Positions 15,402-24,276 of a stretch of DNA of 40,953 nt are shown piece after piece. Position 1 is the stretch's first letter, and the number at the start of each line of letters is the position of its first letter. Below the pieces are notes generated by a model that ran no database searches, was not told the origin of the DNA, and saw only the letters and a list, made by a program, of their open reading frames with translations. A program made the position numbers and the translations under genes. Source of the stretch: Lachnospiraceae bacterium (GTDB lineage Bacteria > Bacillota > Clostridia > Lachnospirales > Lachnospiraceae); NCBI GenBank assembly GCA_016290615.1, contig JAEEUS010000002.1:1-40953 (forward strand), given 5' to 3'.

Positions 15402-16352
15402 TTATCTGCTCTTAATAATAGCGTTGATAACATCGAGATCTGTCCAGTCATTGTGAATCTGCTTAACATACTGGAAACCAACCTTAGGAGTATTGAGGTT
15501 GTTGAGCAGTTCATCAAAGTCCTTAGATGTCTCGCCTATAGGATTACCTTTTGTTGTAAGAATAGCATTTACGATATCAAGATCAGACATTTCTGACTGA
15601 ACCTGTTTAACTACAAGGAAACCATCCTTTGCGATATTAAGGTTAACAAGCAATTCATCGAATGCTTTTGCTGTGCTTCCGCTGGGAGCAGGAGCGGGTT
15701 TTGCTGCTGACTGAGTGTAATCATATTCATTCATAGCTGATTGTTCTTCCTCCTTTTTCTTATCATCAGGTTTTACTTCTTCTGCTTTAGGAGCAGGCGA
15801 TTCTTTTGCTTTCGGTTCTTCAACCTCAGCCTTTTCTTCAACCTTCGGTGCCTCTGGAGCTTTAGTCTCGGGAGCCTTTGCTTCGGCCTTAGCTTCCGGT
15901 GCTTTTGCTTCGGCTGCCTTTTCAGGTTCTTTAGCAGGCTTTTCTTCAGCCTTTGGTGCTTCAGCCTTGGGAGCGGGCATTGAAACTGTAGAAGCTTTAA
16001 TCTGATCTTCGGTTTCCTTAACCTTTTCCTCTGCGGCTTTAACCTTCTGTTCAGCGGCTTTAGCTTTTTCCTCTGCAGCCTTTGCGGCAGCAACAGCGGC
16101 TTCAGCAGCGGCAGCGGCCATCTTAGCCTTATGGTCCGGATTCTTTGAAGGTAAAACGCCTTTGTTTGACTTAACGAGGAAGTCAACAACATTCATCGCA
16201 TCCCAATCACGATGAGTAGCCTTTACTTGTGTGTAATCCGCCCTTTGAATATTACAAGCAGTACATAATTCATCTACGCTGCTGTAATACTCACCATCAA
16301 AAAACAAGGTTGTAGGCTTTTTGACGGTATCAATAACATCTTTTATTCCCAT
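15402..16352 (-). CDS. Short Ala/Lys/Pro-rich coiled-coil protein with three copies of the terminal module
   Basis: A 316-residue paralogue of the 13155-14756 protein. The start at 16352 (MGIKDVIDT) is chosen because AGAGGTG lies 7 bases upstream and it matches the MGLKDLV start of the paralogue; an ATG two codons earlier is too close to that site. Residues 13-70 hold KKPTTLFFDGEYY and module B1 (22-62). A short heptad coiled coil follows (KAAEEK, KAAEQK, KAAEEK units), then VSMPAPKAE and a disordered Pro/Ala/Lys/Glu stretch. Modules B2 (227-267) and B3 (275-315) close the protein. No signal peptide or membrane helix is seen. Function unknown. Confidence 0.85.
   Translation of the reverse strand: MGIKDVIDTVKKPTTLFFDGEYYSSVDELCTACNIQRADYTQVKATHRDWDAMNVVDFLVKSNKGVLPSKNPDHKAKMAAAAAEAAVAAAKAAEEKAKAAEQKVKAAEEKVKETEDQIKASTVSMPAPKAEAPKAEEKPAKEPEKAAEAKAPEAKAEAKAPETKAPEAPKVEEKAEVEEPKAKESPAPKAEEVKPDDKKKEEEQSAMNEYDYTQSAAKPAPAPSGSTAKAFDELLVNLNIAKDGFLVVKQVQSEMSDLDIVNAILTTKGNPIGETSKDFDELLNNLNTPKVGFQYVKQIHNDWTDLDVINAIIKSR
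15408..15530 (-). repeat. Terminal module, copy B3
   Basis: Encodes residues 275-315: FDELLNNLN, VKQIHNDW and DLDVINAIIKS. It seems to be the best-preserved copy. Confidence 0.75.
15552..15674 (-). repeat. Terminal module, copy B2
   Basis: Encodes residues 227-267: FDELLVNLNIAK, VKQ and DLDIVNAIL. The H-x-DW element is changed (QSEM). Confidence 0.75.
16167..16289 (-). repeat. Terminal module, copy B1
   Basis: Encodes residues 22-62 near the N-terminus: VDELC, VKATHRDW and MNVVDFLVKS. It links the N-terminal module type (A1) with the C-terminal type (B3). Confidence 0.75.
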
Positions 16353-16405
16353 AATCATTCACCTCTCTTACAAATATTATATCTATTATATTCAAAAAAG
16401 CAAAT

Positions 16406-16423
16406 CAATTTTTTGCAAAATTG
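16406..16423. promoter_or_regulatory. AT-rich palindrome upstream of the short coiled-coil gene (candidate operator, site 2)
   Basis: CAATTTT-TTGC-AAAATTG, an 18-base inverted repeat just upstream of the likely promoter (minus-strand TTGCTT, 16-base spacer, TATAAT). It shares ATTTTTTGCAAAA (16408-16420) with the site before the long paralogue. It could also act as a weak terminator for the gene at 16428-17234, since a T-rich run follows on the minus strand. Confidence 0.4.
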
Positions 16424-16427
16424 TGTA

Positions 16428-17234
16428 CTAAATAAATTCTTTTACTATATATTGTGACAGTCCGTCGTGATTGTTGTCAAATTCTGATAAAACATCGGCA
16501 AATTCGAAAATTGCTGAGTCACCGTTTGACATCGCAATACCAGTGCCGGCCGCTTCGATCATAGATACATCATTGAACTGATCACCAGCTGCGTAACTTG
16601 AAGAAATCGGAATATTCAGATAATTGCATAACCATTTAAGAGCATTTCCTTTTCCAGCTTCATTTGATATAACCTCAAGATACCAGGGATTCGAAAAAAG
16701 AGTAGTGAGATTCGGATAAATTCTTGATACTTCCTTGCCGAATCTGTCAAGCTTTTCATGATCATCAAGATCGATCGCGAGCAGTTTTACAGGAGGCTTC
16801 TTAAGAATTTCCCAAGGCCTGTCAGTTACCACAAGCGGATGAGGACATCTTATCATATAGTAATCGACTTCCTTGCTTTTTGAAGGGATGAGAAGCTCAT
16901 TATCGGAATAAGTCTGAATGTGTATATGGTTTTCTAATGCAAGTTTCCAAACATTTTTAACATCTTCAAGGGAAACAGGAGAATAGAAGAGAATATTCCT
17001 AGTATCACATTCATATATCATCGCACCATTAGCAGCGCAGATATACATACTAGGAACAATGATATCAAGTTTTGAAGCAGTATCTAATATACTGTGAATC
17101 GAACGCCCTGACGACAGAACAATAACATGGCCTTTTGATGATACATCGAAAAGCACCTGTCTTGTATAGTCACTTACTCTTGATTCATCATTTAGGAGAG
17201 TACCGTCTAAATCAGTAAATAGGATTTTTCTCAT
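16428..17234 (-). CDS. HAD-superfamily phosphatase, Cof type
   Basis: A 268-residue cytoplasmic hydrolase of the Cof/YkrA-like (HAD subclass IIB) group that removes phosphate from small sugars or cofactors. Motif I is FTDLDGTLL with Asp8 and Asp10 as nucleophile and acid; motif II is VLSSGR; the late motif GDQFNDVSMIEAA carries the metal-binding aspartates; a type-IIB cap lies between. Actual substrate cannot be told. AGGA lies before the start. It is the last gene of the ABC-F, PHP, HAD operon, 12 bases behind the PHP gene. Confidence 0.9.
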   Translation of the reverse strand: MRKILFTDLDGTLLNDESRVSDYTRQVLFDVSSKGHVIVLSSGRSIHSILDTASKLDIIVPSMYICAANGAMIYECDTRNILFYSPVSLEDVKNVWKLALENHIHIQTYSDNELLIPSKSKEVDYYMIRCPHPLVVTDRPWEILKKPPVKLLAIDLDDHEKLDRFGKEVSRIYPNLTTLFSNPWYLEVISNEAGKGNALKWLCNYLNIPISSSYAAGDQFNDVSMIEAAGTGIAMSNGDSAIFEFADVLSEFDNNHDGLSQYIVKEFI

Positions 17235-17246
17235 TAATAATTCCTG

Positions 17247-18110
17247 CTATGCCTTTGTCTTATAAAGATTACGTTTGTATCTGAGAAGAGTGTTTAGAAC
17301 GGATTCCTGAACACATAAGCTGCCATAGCCTTTCCCGAGTTCAAGACCCGGTTTGGCAGCTCCGTGAAAATCAGAACCACCACTGACAAGAAGCTTATAT
17401 TTGTTCGCAAGTGTACGCATTTCACGTTCGTCAGATTCAGTATACGTACAGTACTGGGCTTCAAGAGCGACCAGACCGGCTTCCTTAAGTTCGCAAACAA
17501 GAGTATCTAGTCTGTCTTTGCCAAAACCATACAAAAGAGGATGAGCAAGAACAGGGATTCCATCAGCAGAAAGTATTAGCTTTATCGCATCCATAGGAGT
17601 TACTTTCTCTCGAGGAATAAAATACGGACTATGATCACCGATGTATCGTTCAAAAGCTTCTTTAGGAGATTTTACATAGCCCTTTTCACACATGAATCTA
17701 GCATAGTGAGCTCTTGTTATTACAGAATCAGAGTAAGTGTTTCTTAGTTCATCATAGTCTACGGGCATGCCGGCCACTGTAAGCTTGGCACACATTTTAC
17801 GGTTCCTGTTTTCGCGTGAATCCACAAATTCATTCAACTTATTACAGAAGTCGTAATCATGATGATCGATACAAAGGCCTACTATGTGTACATCCTGTCC
17901 CTGATATTCACTTGATAACTCAACTCCGGGTACGACCATAATACCTTTTTTGAAACCGCGAGATATTGCTTCATCGATACCTTCAGTAGTGTCGTGATCT
18001 GTAAGAGCAATTGCACTTAATCCTAATTCTGCAGCATGATCGACAAGTTCAGTAGGAGTAAGGCTGCCGTCTGATTTGTTGCTGTGTGTATGAAGATCGA
18101 CCATTTTCAT
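17247..18110 (-). CDS. PHP-domain phosphoesterase (TrpH/YciV type)
   Basis: A 287-residue metal-dependent phosphoesterase. The four PHP motifs are visible: DLHTHSNKSDG at the N-terminus, LTDHDTTEG, the HPLLYG strand near the middle and GSDFHGAAKPG near the C-terminus. Members of this group include the 3',5'-nucleoside bisphosphate phosphatase that clears pAp and trims RNA ends, which is the likeliest role here. The start codon overlaps the stop codon of the ABC-F gene by one base (TAATG), so translation is probably coupled. Confidence 0.9.
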   Translation of the reverse strand: MKMVDLHTHSNKSDGSLTPTELVDHAAELGLSAIALTDHDTTEGIDEAISRGFKKGIMVVPGVELSSEYQGQDVHIVGLCIDHHDYDFCNKLNEFVDSRENRNRKMCAKLTVAGMPVDYDELRNTYSDSVITRAHYARFMCEKGYVKSPKEAFERYIGDHSPYFIPREKVTPMDAIKLILSADGIPVLAHPLLYGFGKDRLDTLVCELKEAGLVALEAQYCTYTESDEREMRTLANKYKLLVSGGSDFHGAAKPGLELGKGYGSLCVQESVLNTLLRYKRNLYKTKA

Positions 18111-19747
18111 TAATTGTTATCATCCTCACGATTTGCAATATATACCGTACGCTTTCTTGCCATCTCATCATTTTCGAGATATTCATCGTATGTTGTTATC
18201 TTATCTATGATAGATCCGTCAGGCATTATCTCAATGATCCTGTTTGCTGTTGTCTGAACAAACTGGTGATCTCTGCAAGAGAAAAGAGCAACACCCTTGT
18301 ATTTGATAAGACCATCATTAAGTGCAGTTATGGATTCCATATCAAGGTGGTTTGTAGGCTCATCCAGAATAAGGCAGTTTGCTCCACTTATCATCATTTT
18401 TGAGAGCATACATCTTACCTTTTCTCCACCGGATAACACCTTTACCTTTTTGACACCGTCCTCACCAGCAAATAGCATTCTTCCAAGAAATCCTCTGACA
18501 TAAGTCACATCCTTTACGGGAGAATATCCTGTAAGCCAGTCAACAATCGTATAGTCGTTATTGAATTCCGAACTGTTATCCTTGGGAAAGTATGCCTGCG
18601 ATGTTGTCACACCCCATTTATAAGAACCCTCATCAGGTTCAATCTCGCCCATCAATATCTGGAAGAGCGTTGTCTTTGCAAGTTCATTGCTTCCAACAAA
18701 CGCGATCTTGTCATCATGTCCCATTATAAATGAAACATTGTCGAGCACCTTTTCGCCGTTTATCGTCTTTGAAATACCTTCAACAGTCAGTACTTCGTTT
18801 CCGATCTCTCTGTCAGGTCTGAAATCAATATAAGGATACTTTCTTGAAGAAGGCTTGATCTCATCAAGTTCGATCTTTTCAAGTGCGCGTTTACGGCTGG
18901 TTGCCTGTTTTGATTTTGAGGCATTTGCCGAGAAACGGGAGATGAACTCCTGAAGTTCCTTGATCTTTTCTTCTTTTTTCTTGTTTGCTTCTTTCATCTG
19001 TTTTATAAGAAGCTGACTAGATTCATACCAGAAATCATAGTTTCCGGCATAAAGCTGAATCTTCCCGTAATCGATATCGGCAGTATGTGTACATACTTTA
19101 TTTAAGAAATATCTGTCATGTGATACTACGATGACTGTATTCTCGAAATTAATCAGAAATTCTTCAAGCCATGCAATAGCATCAAGATCAAGATGGTTGG
19201 TAGGCTCATCGAGTAGGAGTATATCGGGATTACCGAAAAGTGCCTTTGCAAGTAATACCTTAACTTTTTGATTACCGTCAAGCTCACTCATTAAACAGTA
19301 ATGAAGATCAGTTTCGATTCCTAGACCGTTTAGCAACATAGCTGCATTGGATTCAGCTTCCCATCCGTCCATCTCGGCAAACTCTGCTTCAAGTTCACTT
19401 GCTCTTATGCCGTCCTCATCAGAAAAATCCTCTTTAGCATAGATGGCATCTTTCTCTTTCATGATCTCATAGAGACGTTTGTTGCCTAAGATTACTGTGT
19501 CCATAACGGGATACGAGTCATATTTAAAGTGATCCTGTTCAAGAACTGACATACGTTGTCCGGGAGTAATGCTTATATCACCGTTAGTGGTATCAAGTTC
19601 ACCAGACAGTATCTTTAAAAACGTAGATTTGCCTGCACCGTTTGCACCGATAAGACCGTAACAGTTTCCTTCGGTAAATTTGATATTTACATCTTCAAAA
19701 AGAGCTTTCTTTCCAAATCTGAGAGTTACATTATTTGCACTGATCAT
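18110..19747 (-). CDS. ABC-F family ATPase (YkpA/YbiT-like)
   Basis: A 545-residue soluble protein with two ABC ATPase domains and no membrane part, the layout of ribosome-associated ABC-F factors. Domain 1 has Walker A GANGAGKST and LLLDEPTNHLDLD; its signature is unusual (SELDGNQKVKVLLAKAL in place of LSGGQ). Domain 2 has GSNELAKTT (a changed Walker A), the signature LSGGEKVRCML and LILDEPTNHLDME. A charged linker (about residues 240-300) joins them. Similarity is strongest to the YkpA/YbiT branch of translation factors, not to the antibiotic-resistance branch, but this was judged by eye. GGAG precedes the start. It heads an operon with the PHP and HAD genes. Confidence 0.9.
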   Translation of the reverse strand: MISANNVTLRFGKKALFEDVNIKFTEGNCYGLIGANGAGKSTFLKILSGELDTTNGDISITPGQRMSVLEQDHFKYDSYPVMDTVILGNKRLYEIMKEKDAIYAKEDFSDEDGIRASELEAEFAEMDGWEAESNAAMLLNGLGIETDLHYCLMSELDGNQKVKVLLAKALFGNPDILLLDEPTNHLDLDAIAWLEEFLINFENTVIVVSHDRYFLNKVCTHTADIDYGKIQLYAGNYDFWYESSQLLIKQMKEANKKKEEKIKELQEFISRFSANASKSKQATSRKRALEKIELDEIKPSSRKYPYIDFRPDREIGNEVLTVEGISKTINGEKVLDNVSFIMGHDDKIAFVGSNELAKTTLFQILMGEIEPDEGSYKWGVTTSQAYFPKDNSSEFNNDYTIVDWLTGYSPVKDVTYVRGFLGRMLFAGEDGVKKVKVLSGGEKVRCMLSKMMISGANCLILDEPTNHLDMESITALNDGLIKYKGVALFSCRDHQFVQTTANRIIEIMPDGSIIDKITTYDEYLENDEMARKRTVYIANREDDNN

Positions 19748-19991
19748 TGATTTTCTCCATTACTTATTTATATACATGTTGATTTTAACCTACAATATTC
19801 TATATAAAAGCGCTAAAAAATGCAAGAAACACATTATATAGTGGTCAAATAATATCTAAAAAGTATATATTTTGTATATTTTATTCAAAAAAGCTTTAAT
19901 ATTTTACTTATTTTTGGTAAAATTCAGTAAAACATGAGATTGGAATGATTTTGGGGCGTATTTTGGTATCAGATAATTGGGAGGTATTTCT

Positions 19992-21455
19992 ATGGATTTC
20001 GAAAGAATCAGACAAAACAAAATGGCTATCAAGCTATTCAATATTCAGAGTTTTCTGATGATATTGCTGAATTTGGTAGCTGCAATTCTTAAAAGAGAAA
20101 GATGGGACAGATCCATCATTTTCTGTGTTATTCTAATCATCGCTGTCGTAGCAGTAAATGTTATCTCGAATAACAAAAGAGATGCTATAGCAGTCAGATA
20201 CGCAATGATGATCTCATTCTTCATTTTCTATCTTGACATTTCGGTAACTTCATCAATAAAGATGATTTTTGTATGTGTTTTGCCGATGTTAGTAATGAAT
20301 ATAGTCTTTAATGATCCTAAATTCACCGTAATGTTTACGATCATAGCTGAAATAGTTAATATATTTGCTGTAATTTACAGAATGGGTATAGCAAAGGATG
20401 GTTATGTGGAACCTGACTATGCCGTTGTACAGATAGTATTTGTTGGTCTTACGGGACTTATCTGCTGCATGGCTACAAAGTTTGTTTCTGATATTAATGA
20501 TGAAAAGATGAATATAGTCCATCGAGAAGAGGAGAGACAAAGAGGTAACTCTGAAACTCTGATGGATATTGGTCATACAATGTCTAACGGCGTTGAAGAA
20601 AGTGTTCTTAAAATGAATGCTTTAAGGGAATCTATCGAAGAAACACAGAAGAACATGGCTATGATAACAAGCGGTATAAATGATACTGCAAATTCTGTTC
20701 AGGATCAGCTTGAAATGACAGGTAATATCCAGGAGCAGATAAGACTTGTTACGGATACTTCAGATGCAATTAATGTAAGCGTTGAAAACTCGACAAGGAT
20801 CATTGATGAAAGCATGACAATAATGAATGAAATGCTTAAAGATGTTGAGGCATCTCAAATTGCAGGAGAAGATGTAAAGAATTCGCTAAATCTGCTTCAG
20901 GAAAACACCAATTCAATGAAAAAGATTGTTTCTATGATCTCTGATGTAGCTGATCAGACTTCGCTTCTTGCCCTTAATGCATCGATTGAAGCAGCAAGAG
21001 CTGGTGAGGCAGGCAGAGGATTTGCAGTAGTAGCGGGAGAAGTAAACAGTCTTTCAGTTCAGACTCAAAGTGCGACTACAGATATAACAAACCTTATCGA
21101 TGAGATTTCGGAACAGGTTGATTCTGTTGTTGAAAAAACAAGTGTGCTTCTAGATAACAATGCACGTCAGAATGCCAATACAGAAACAACAAACGAAAAG
21201 CTTATTCAGGTTCAGAAGTGCAGTCATGACATTGATGGAAATTCTGATAAACTTATTGATGCTGTAAGCATGCTTCAGAGTGCTAATGCCGAGATTGTAA
21301 ACAACGTAAGCAACGTATCTGCTGTTTCGCAGGAAGTAGCCGCTCAGGCTACAGCAACTTATGAGGAGGCTGCTAAGAACCTTCTTATAGTGGAAGATAT
21401 GATGGAGATCGTTAACAGACTTAACGAATCAGCTGAGATAATAAACAATTTTTGA
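19992..21455 (+). CDS. Methyl-accepting chemotaxis protein without a periplasmic sensor domain
   Basis: A 487-residue chemoreceptor. About six membrane helices occupy residues 10-161 with only short loops, so there is no large outside ligand-binding domain. No clear HAMP domain follows; a long coiled coil leads to the signalling tip near residue 317 ([29 protein letters not shown]), the part that meets CheA and CheW. I chose ATG 19992 since GGGAGG lies 7 bases before it. No sigma-28-type promoter is visible upstream. An SGNH hydrolase gene starts 5 bases after the stop. The organism is therefore probably motile or uses chemosensory signalling. Confidence 0.92.
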   Translation: MDFERIRQNKMAIKLFNIQSFLMILLNLVAAILKRERWDRSIIFCVILIIAVVAVNVISNNKRDAIAVRYAMMISFFIFYLDISVTSSIKMIFVCVLPMLVMNIVFNDPKFTVMFTIIAEIVNIFAVIYRMGIAKDGYVEPDYAVVQIVFVGLTGLICCMATKFVSDINDEKMNIVHREEERQRGNSETLMDIGHTMSNGVEESVLKMNALRESIEETQKNMAMITSGINDTANSVQDQLEMTGNIQEQIRLVTDTSDAINVSVENSTRIIDESMTIMNEMLKDVEASQIAGEDVKNSLNLLQENTNSMKKIVSMISDVADQTSLLALNASIEAARAGEAGRGFAVVAGEVNSLSVQTQSATTDITNLIDEISEQVDSVVEKTSVLLDNNARQNANTETTNEKLIQVQKCSHDIDGNSDKLIDAVSMLQSANAEIVNNVSNVSAVSQEVAAQATATYEEAAKNLLIVEDMMEIVNRLNESAEIINNF

Positions 21456-21460
21456 GCATT

Positions 21461-22093
21461 ATGAAAACAGTATTATGCTATGGAGATTCAAATACATATG
21501 GATATGTACCGGAAACTGGTATGCGTTATCCCAAGGATATACGTTATCCCGGAAGGCTTCAGATGCTTTTAGGGGATGATTATCTAGTAATCGAAGAGGG
21601 CTGCAACGGTCGTACTACAATTCATGATGATCCCGAGGACGGATGGAAGAATGGTCTTGATTATCTGAAACCATGTCTGAATTCGCATAAACCGGTTGAT
21701 GTAGTTATCCTTATGTTGGGAAGCAATGATCTTAAGGATACATTTCACTTAAGTGCTGAAGAAATAGCTCAAGGAGCCGGTGTACTGGTTGATGTAATTA
21801 AAGAATTTTGTGAATTAAAACAGGGATACATACCAAAGATCATCCTGGTGTCTCCGCCACAGATCGGGGAAGGGATGAAAAATTCACCTTTTTACGATGC
21901 ATTCAGCCTTGATCCTATTGAAAGATCAAAGCAGTTTCCGAAGTATTATAAACAGGTGGCAGACTTAAAAGAATGCATATTTTTTGATGCTGCTAAGTAT
22001 GTTTATCCATCTGAATTCGATTCGCTTCATCTGACACCTCAGGGGCATGAGATGCTAGCTCTCAAACTTAAAGAAGTTATATTAAGTATTTAG
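21461..22093 (+). CDS. SGNH/GDSL-family hydrolase
   Basis: A 210-residue esterase-like protein. The catalytic blocks are present: GDSNTYG with the nucleophilic serine at residue 9, the GSNDLKD oxyanion block, and DSLHLTPQGH with the catalytic Asp and His. No signal peptide, so it acts in the cytoplasm. It resembles the arylesterase or lysophospholipase-like SGNH enzymes, but the substrate is unknown. The start follows the chemoreceptor stop by 5 bases without a strong ribosome site; coupling to the upstream gene is likely. A terminator follows. Confidence 0.88.
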   Translation: MKTVLCYGDSNTYGYVPETGMRYPKDIRYPGRLQMLLGDDYLVIEEGCNGRTTIHDDPEDGWKNGLDYLKPCLNSHKPVDVVILMLGSNDLKDTFHLSAEEIAQGAGVLVDVIKEFCELKQGYIPKIILVSPPQIGEGMKNSPFYDAFSLDPIERSKQFPKYYKQVADLKECIFFDAAKYVYPSEFDSLHLTPQGHEMLALKLKEVILSI

Positions 22094-22107
22094 AAATTAA
22101 TAAATAG

Positions 22108-22136
22108 TCGCGATCATTATGATCGCGATTATTTTT
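22108..22136 (+). terminator. Terminator after the SGNH hydrolase gene
   Basis: A 9-bp GC-rich stem TCGCGATCA/TGATCGCGA (22108-22116 with 22120-22128) with a 3-base loop, then TTATTTTTT. Confidence 0.8.
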
Positions 22137-22179
22137 TGTATAAATTTATAAAAAAACAATAAAAAAGCATATTATTAGG

Positions 22180-22207
22180 TTGAAAAAAAACACATTTAAG
22201 CTAAAAT
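22180..22207 (+). promoter_or_regulatory. Promoter of groESL
   Basis: TTGAAA (22180-22185), a 16-base spacer and TAAAAT (22202-22207). No CIRCE inverted repeat (TTAGCACTC-N9-GAGTGCTAA) is visible around it. Confidence 0.55.
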
Positions 22208-22242
22208 ATCTTGTTAGAGAAATAACAAAGGAGGCAATTATA

Positions 22243-22527
22243 ATGAAGTTAGTTCCATTAGGCGACAGAGTCGTATTAAAGCAGTTAGTTGCAGAAGAAA
22301 CAACAAAGTCCGGCATAGTATTGCCCGGTCAGAACAAGGAGAAGCCTCAACAGGCAGAAGTTATAGCTGTTGGCCCCGGCGGAGTTATTGACGGCAAAGA
22401 AGTTAAGATGGAAGTTAAGGTTGGAGACAACGTTATATATTCTAAATATGCTGGAACAGATGTAAAGCTTGACGATGAAGAATACATCGTTGTAAAACAG
22501 GCAGATATTCTGGCAATTATTGAGTAA
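22243..22527 (+). CDS. groES: Co-chaperonin GroES
   Basis: The 94-residue lid of the GroEL chamber. It shows MKLVPLGDRVVLK at the start, the mobile loop TKSGIVLPG that contacts GroEL and the KYAGTDVKLDDEEYIVV segment. The start at 22243 is set by AAAGGAGG; the frame is open further upstream, but that part has no family match. groEL starts 21 bases after the stop. Confidence 0.97.
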   Translation: MKLVPLGDRVVLKQLVAEETTKSGIVLPGQNKEKPQQAEVIAVGPGGVIDGKEVKMEVKVGDNVIYSKYAGTDVKLDDEEYIVVKQADILAIIE

Positions 22528-22530
22528 TAA

Positions 22531-24171
<1,641 letters not shown>

Positions 24172-24220
24172 ATCGCGTAAAGCCATAAAACATAAAAGAT
24201 AAAAAGAATGAGTTGTATAT

Positions 24221-24254
24221 GAGCGGTTACGAACTTTTCGTATCCGCTCTTTTT
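24221..24254 (+). terminator. Terminator after groEL
   Basis: A 12-bp stem with one T-T mismatch (24221-24232 with 24238-24249) followed by TTTTT. Confidence 0.8.
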
Positions 24255-24276
24255 ATTTACCATTTAATGTCATATA

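Noticed and set aside
15741-16192. Open frames overlapping the short coiled-coil gene on both strands
   Set aside because: Low-complexity shadows (Phe/Arg- or Leu/Lys-rich) of the repetitive coding region, without starts or ribosome sites of their own.
19860-19990. Sigma-28 (flagellar) promoter before the chemoreceptor gene
   Set aside because: CAGATAAT (near 19968) resembles the -10 part but no TAAA box lies at the right distance; only a weak extended -10 (TGG-TAAAAT near 19915-19923) is seen.
22180-22242. Longer GroES starting 21 codons upstream
   Set aside because: The strong ribosome site AAAGGAGG serves ATG 22243, which matches the family start; the upstream codons overlap the promoter.
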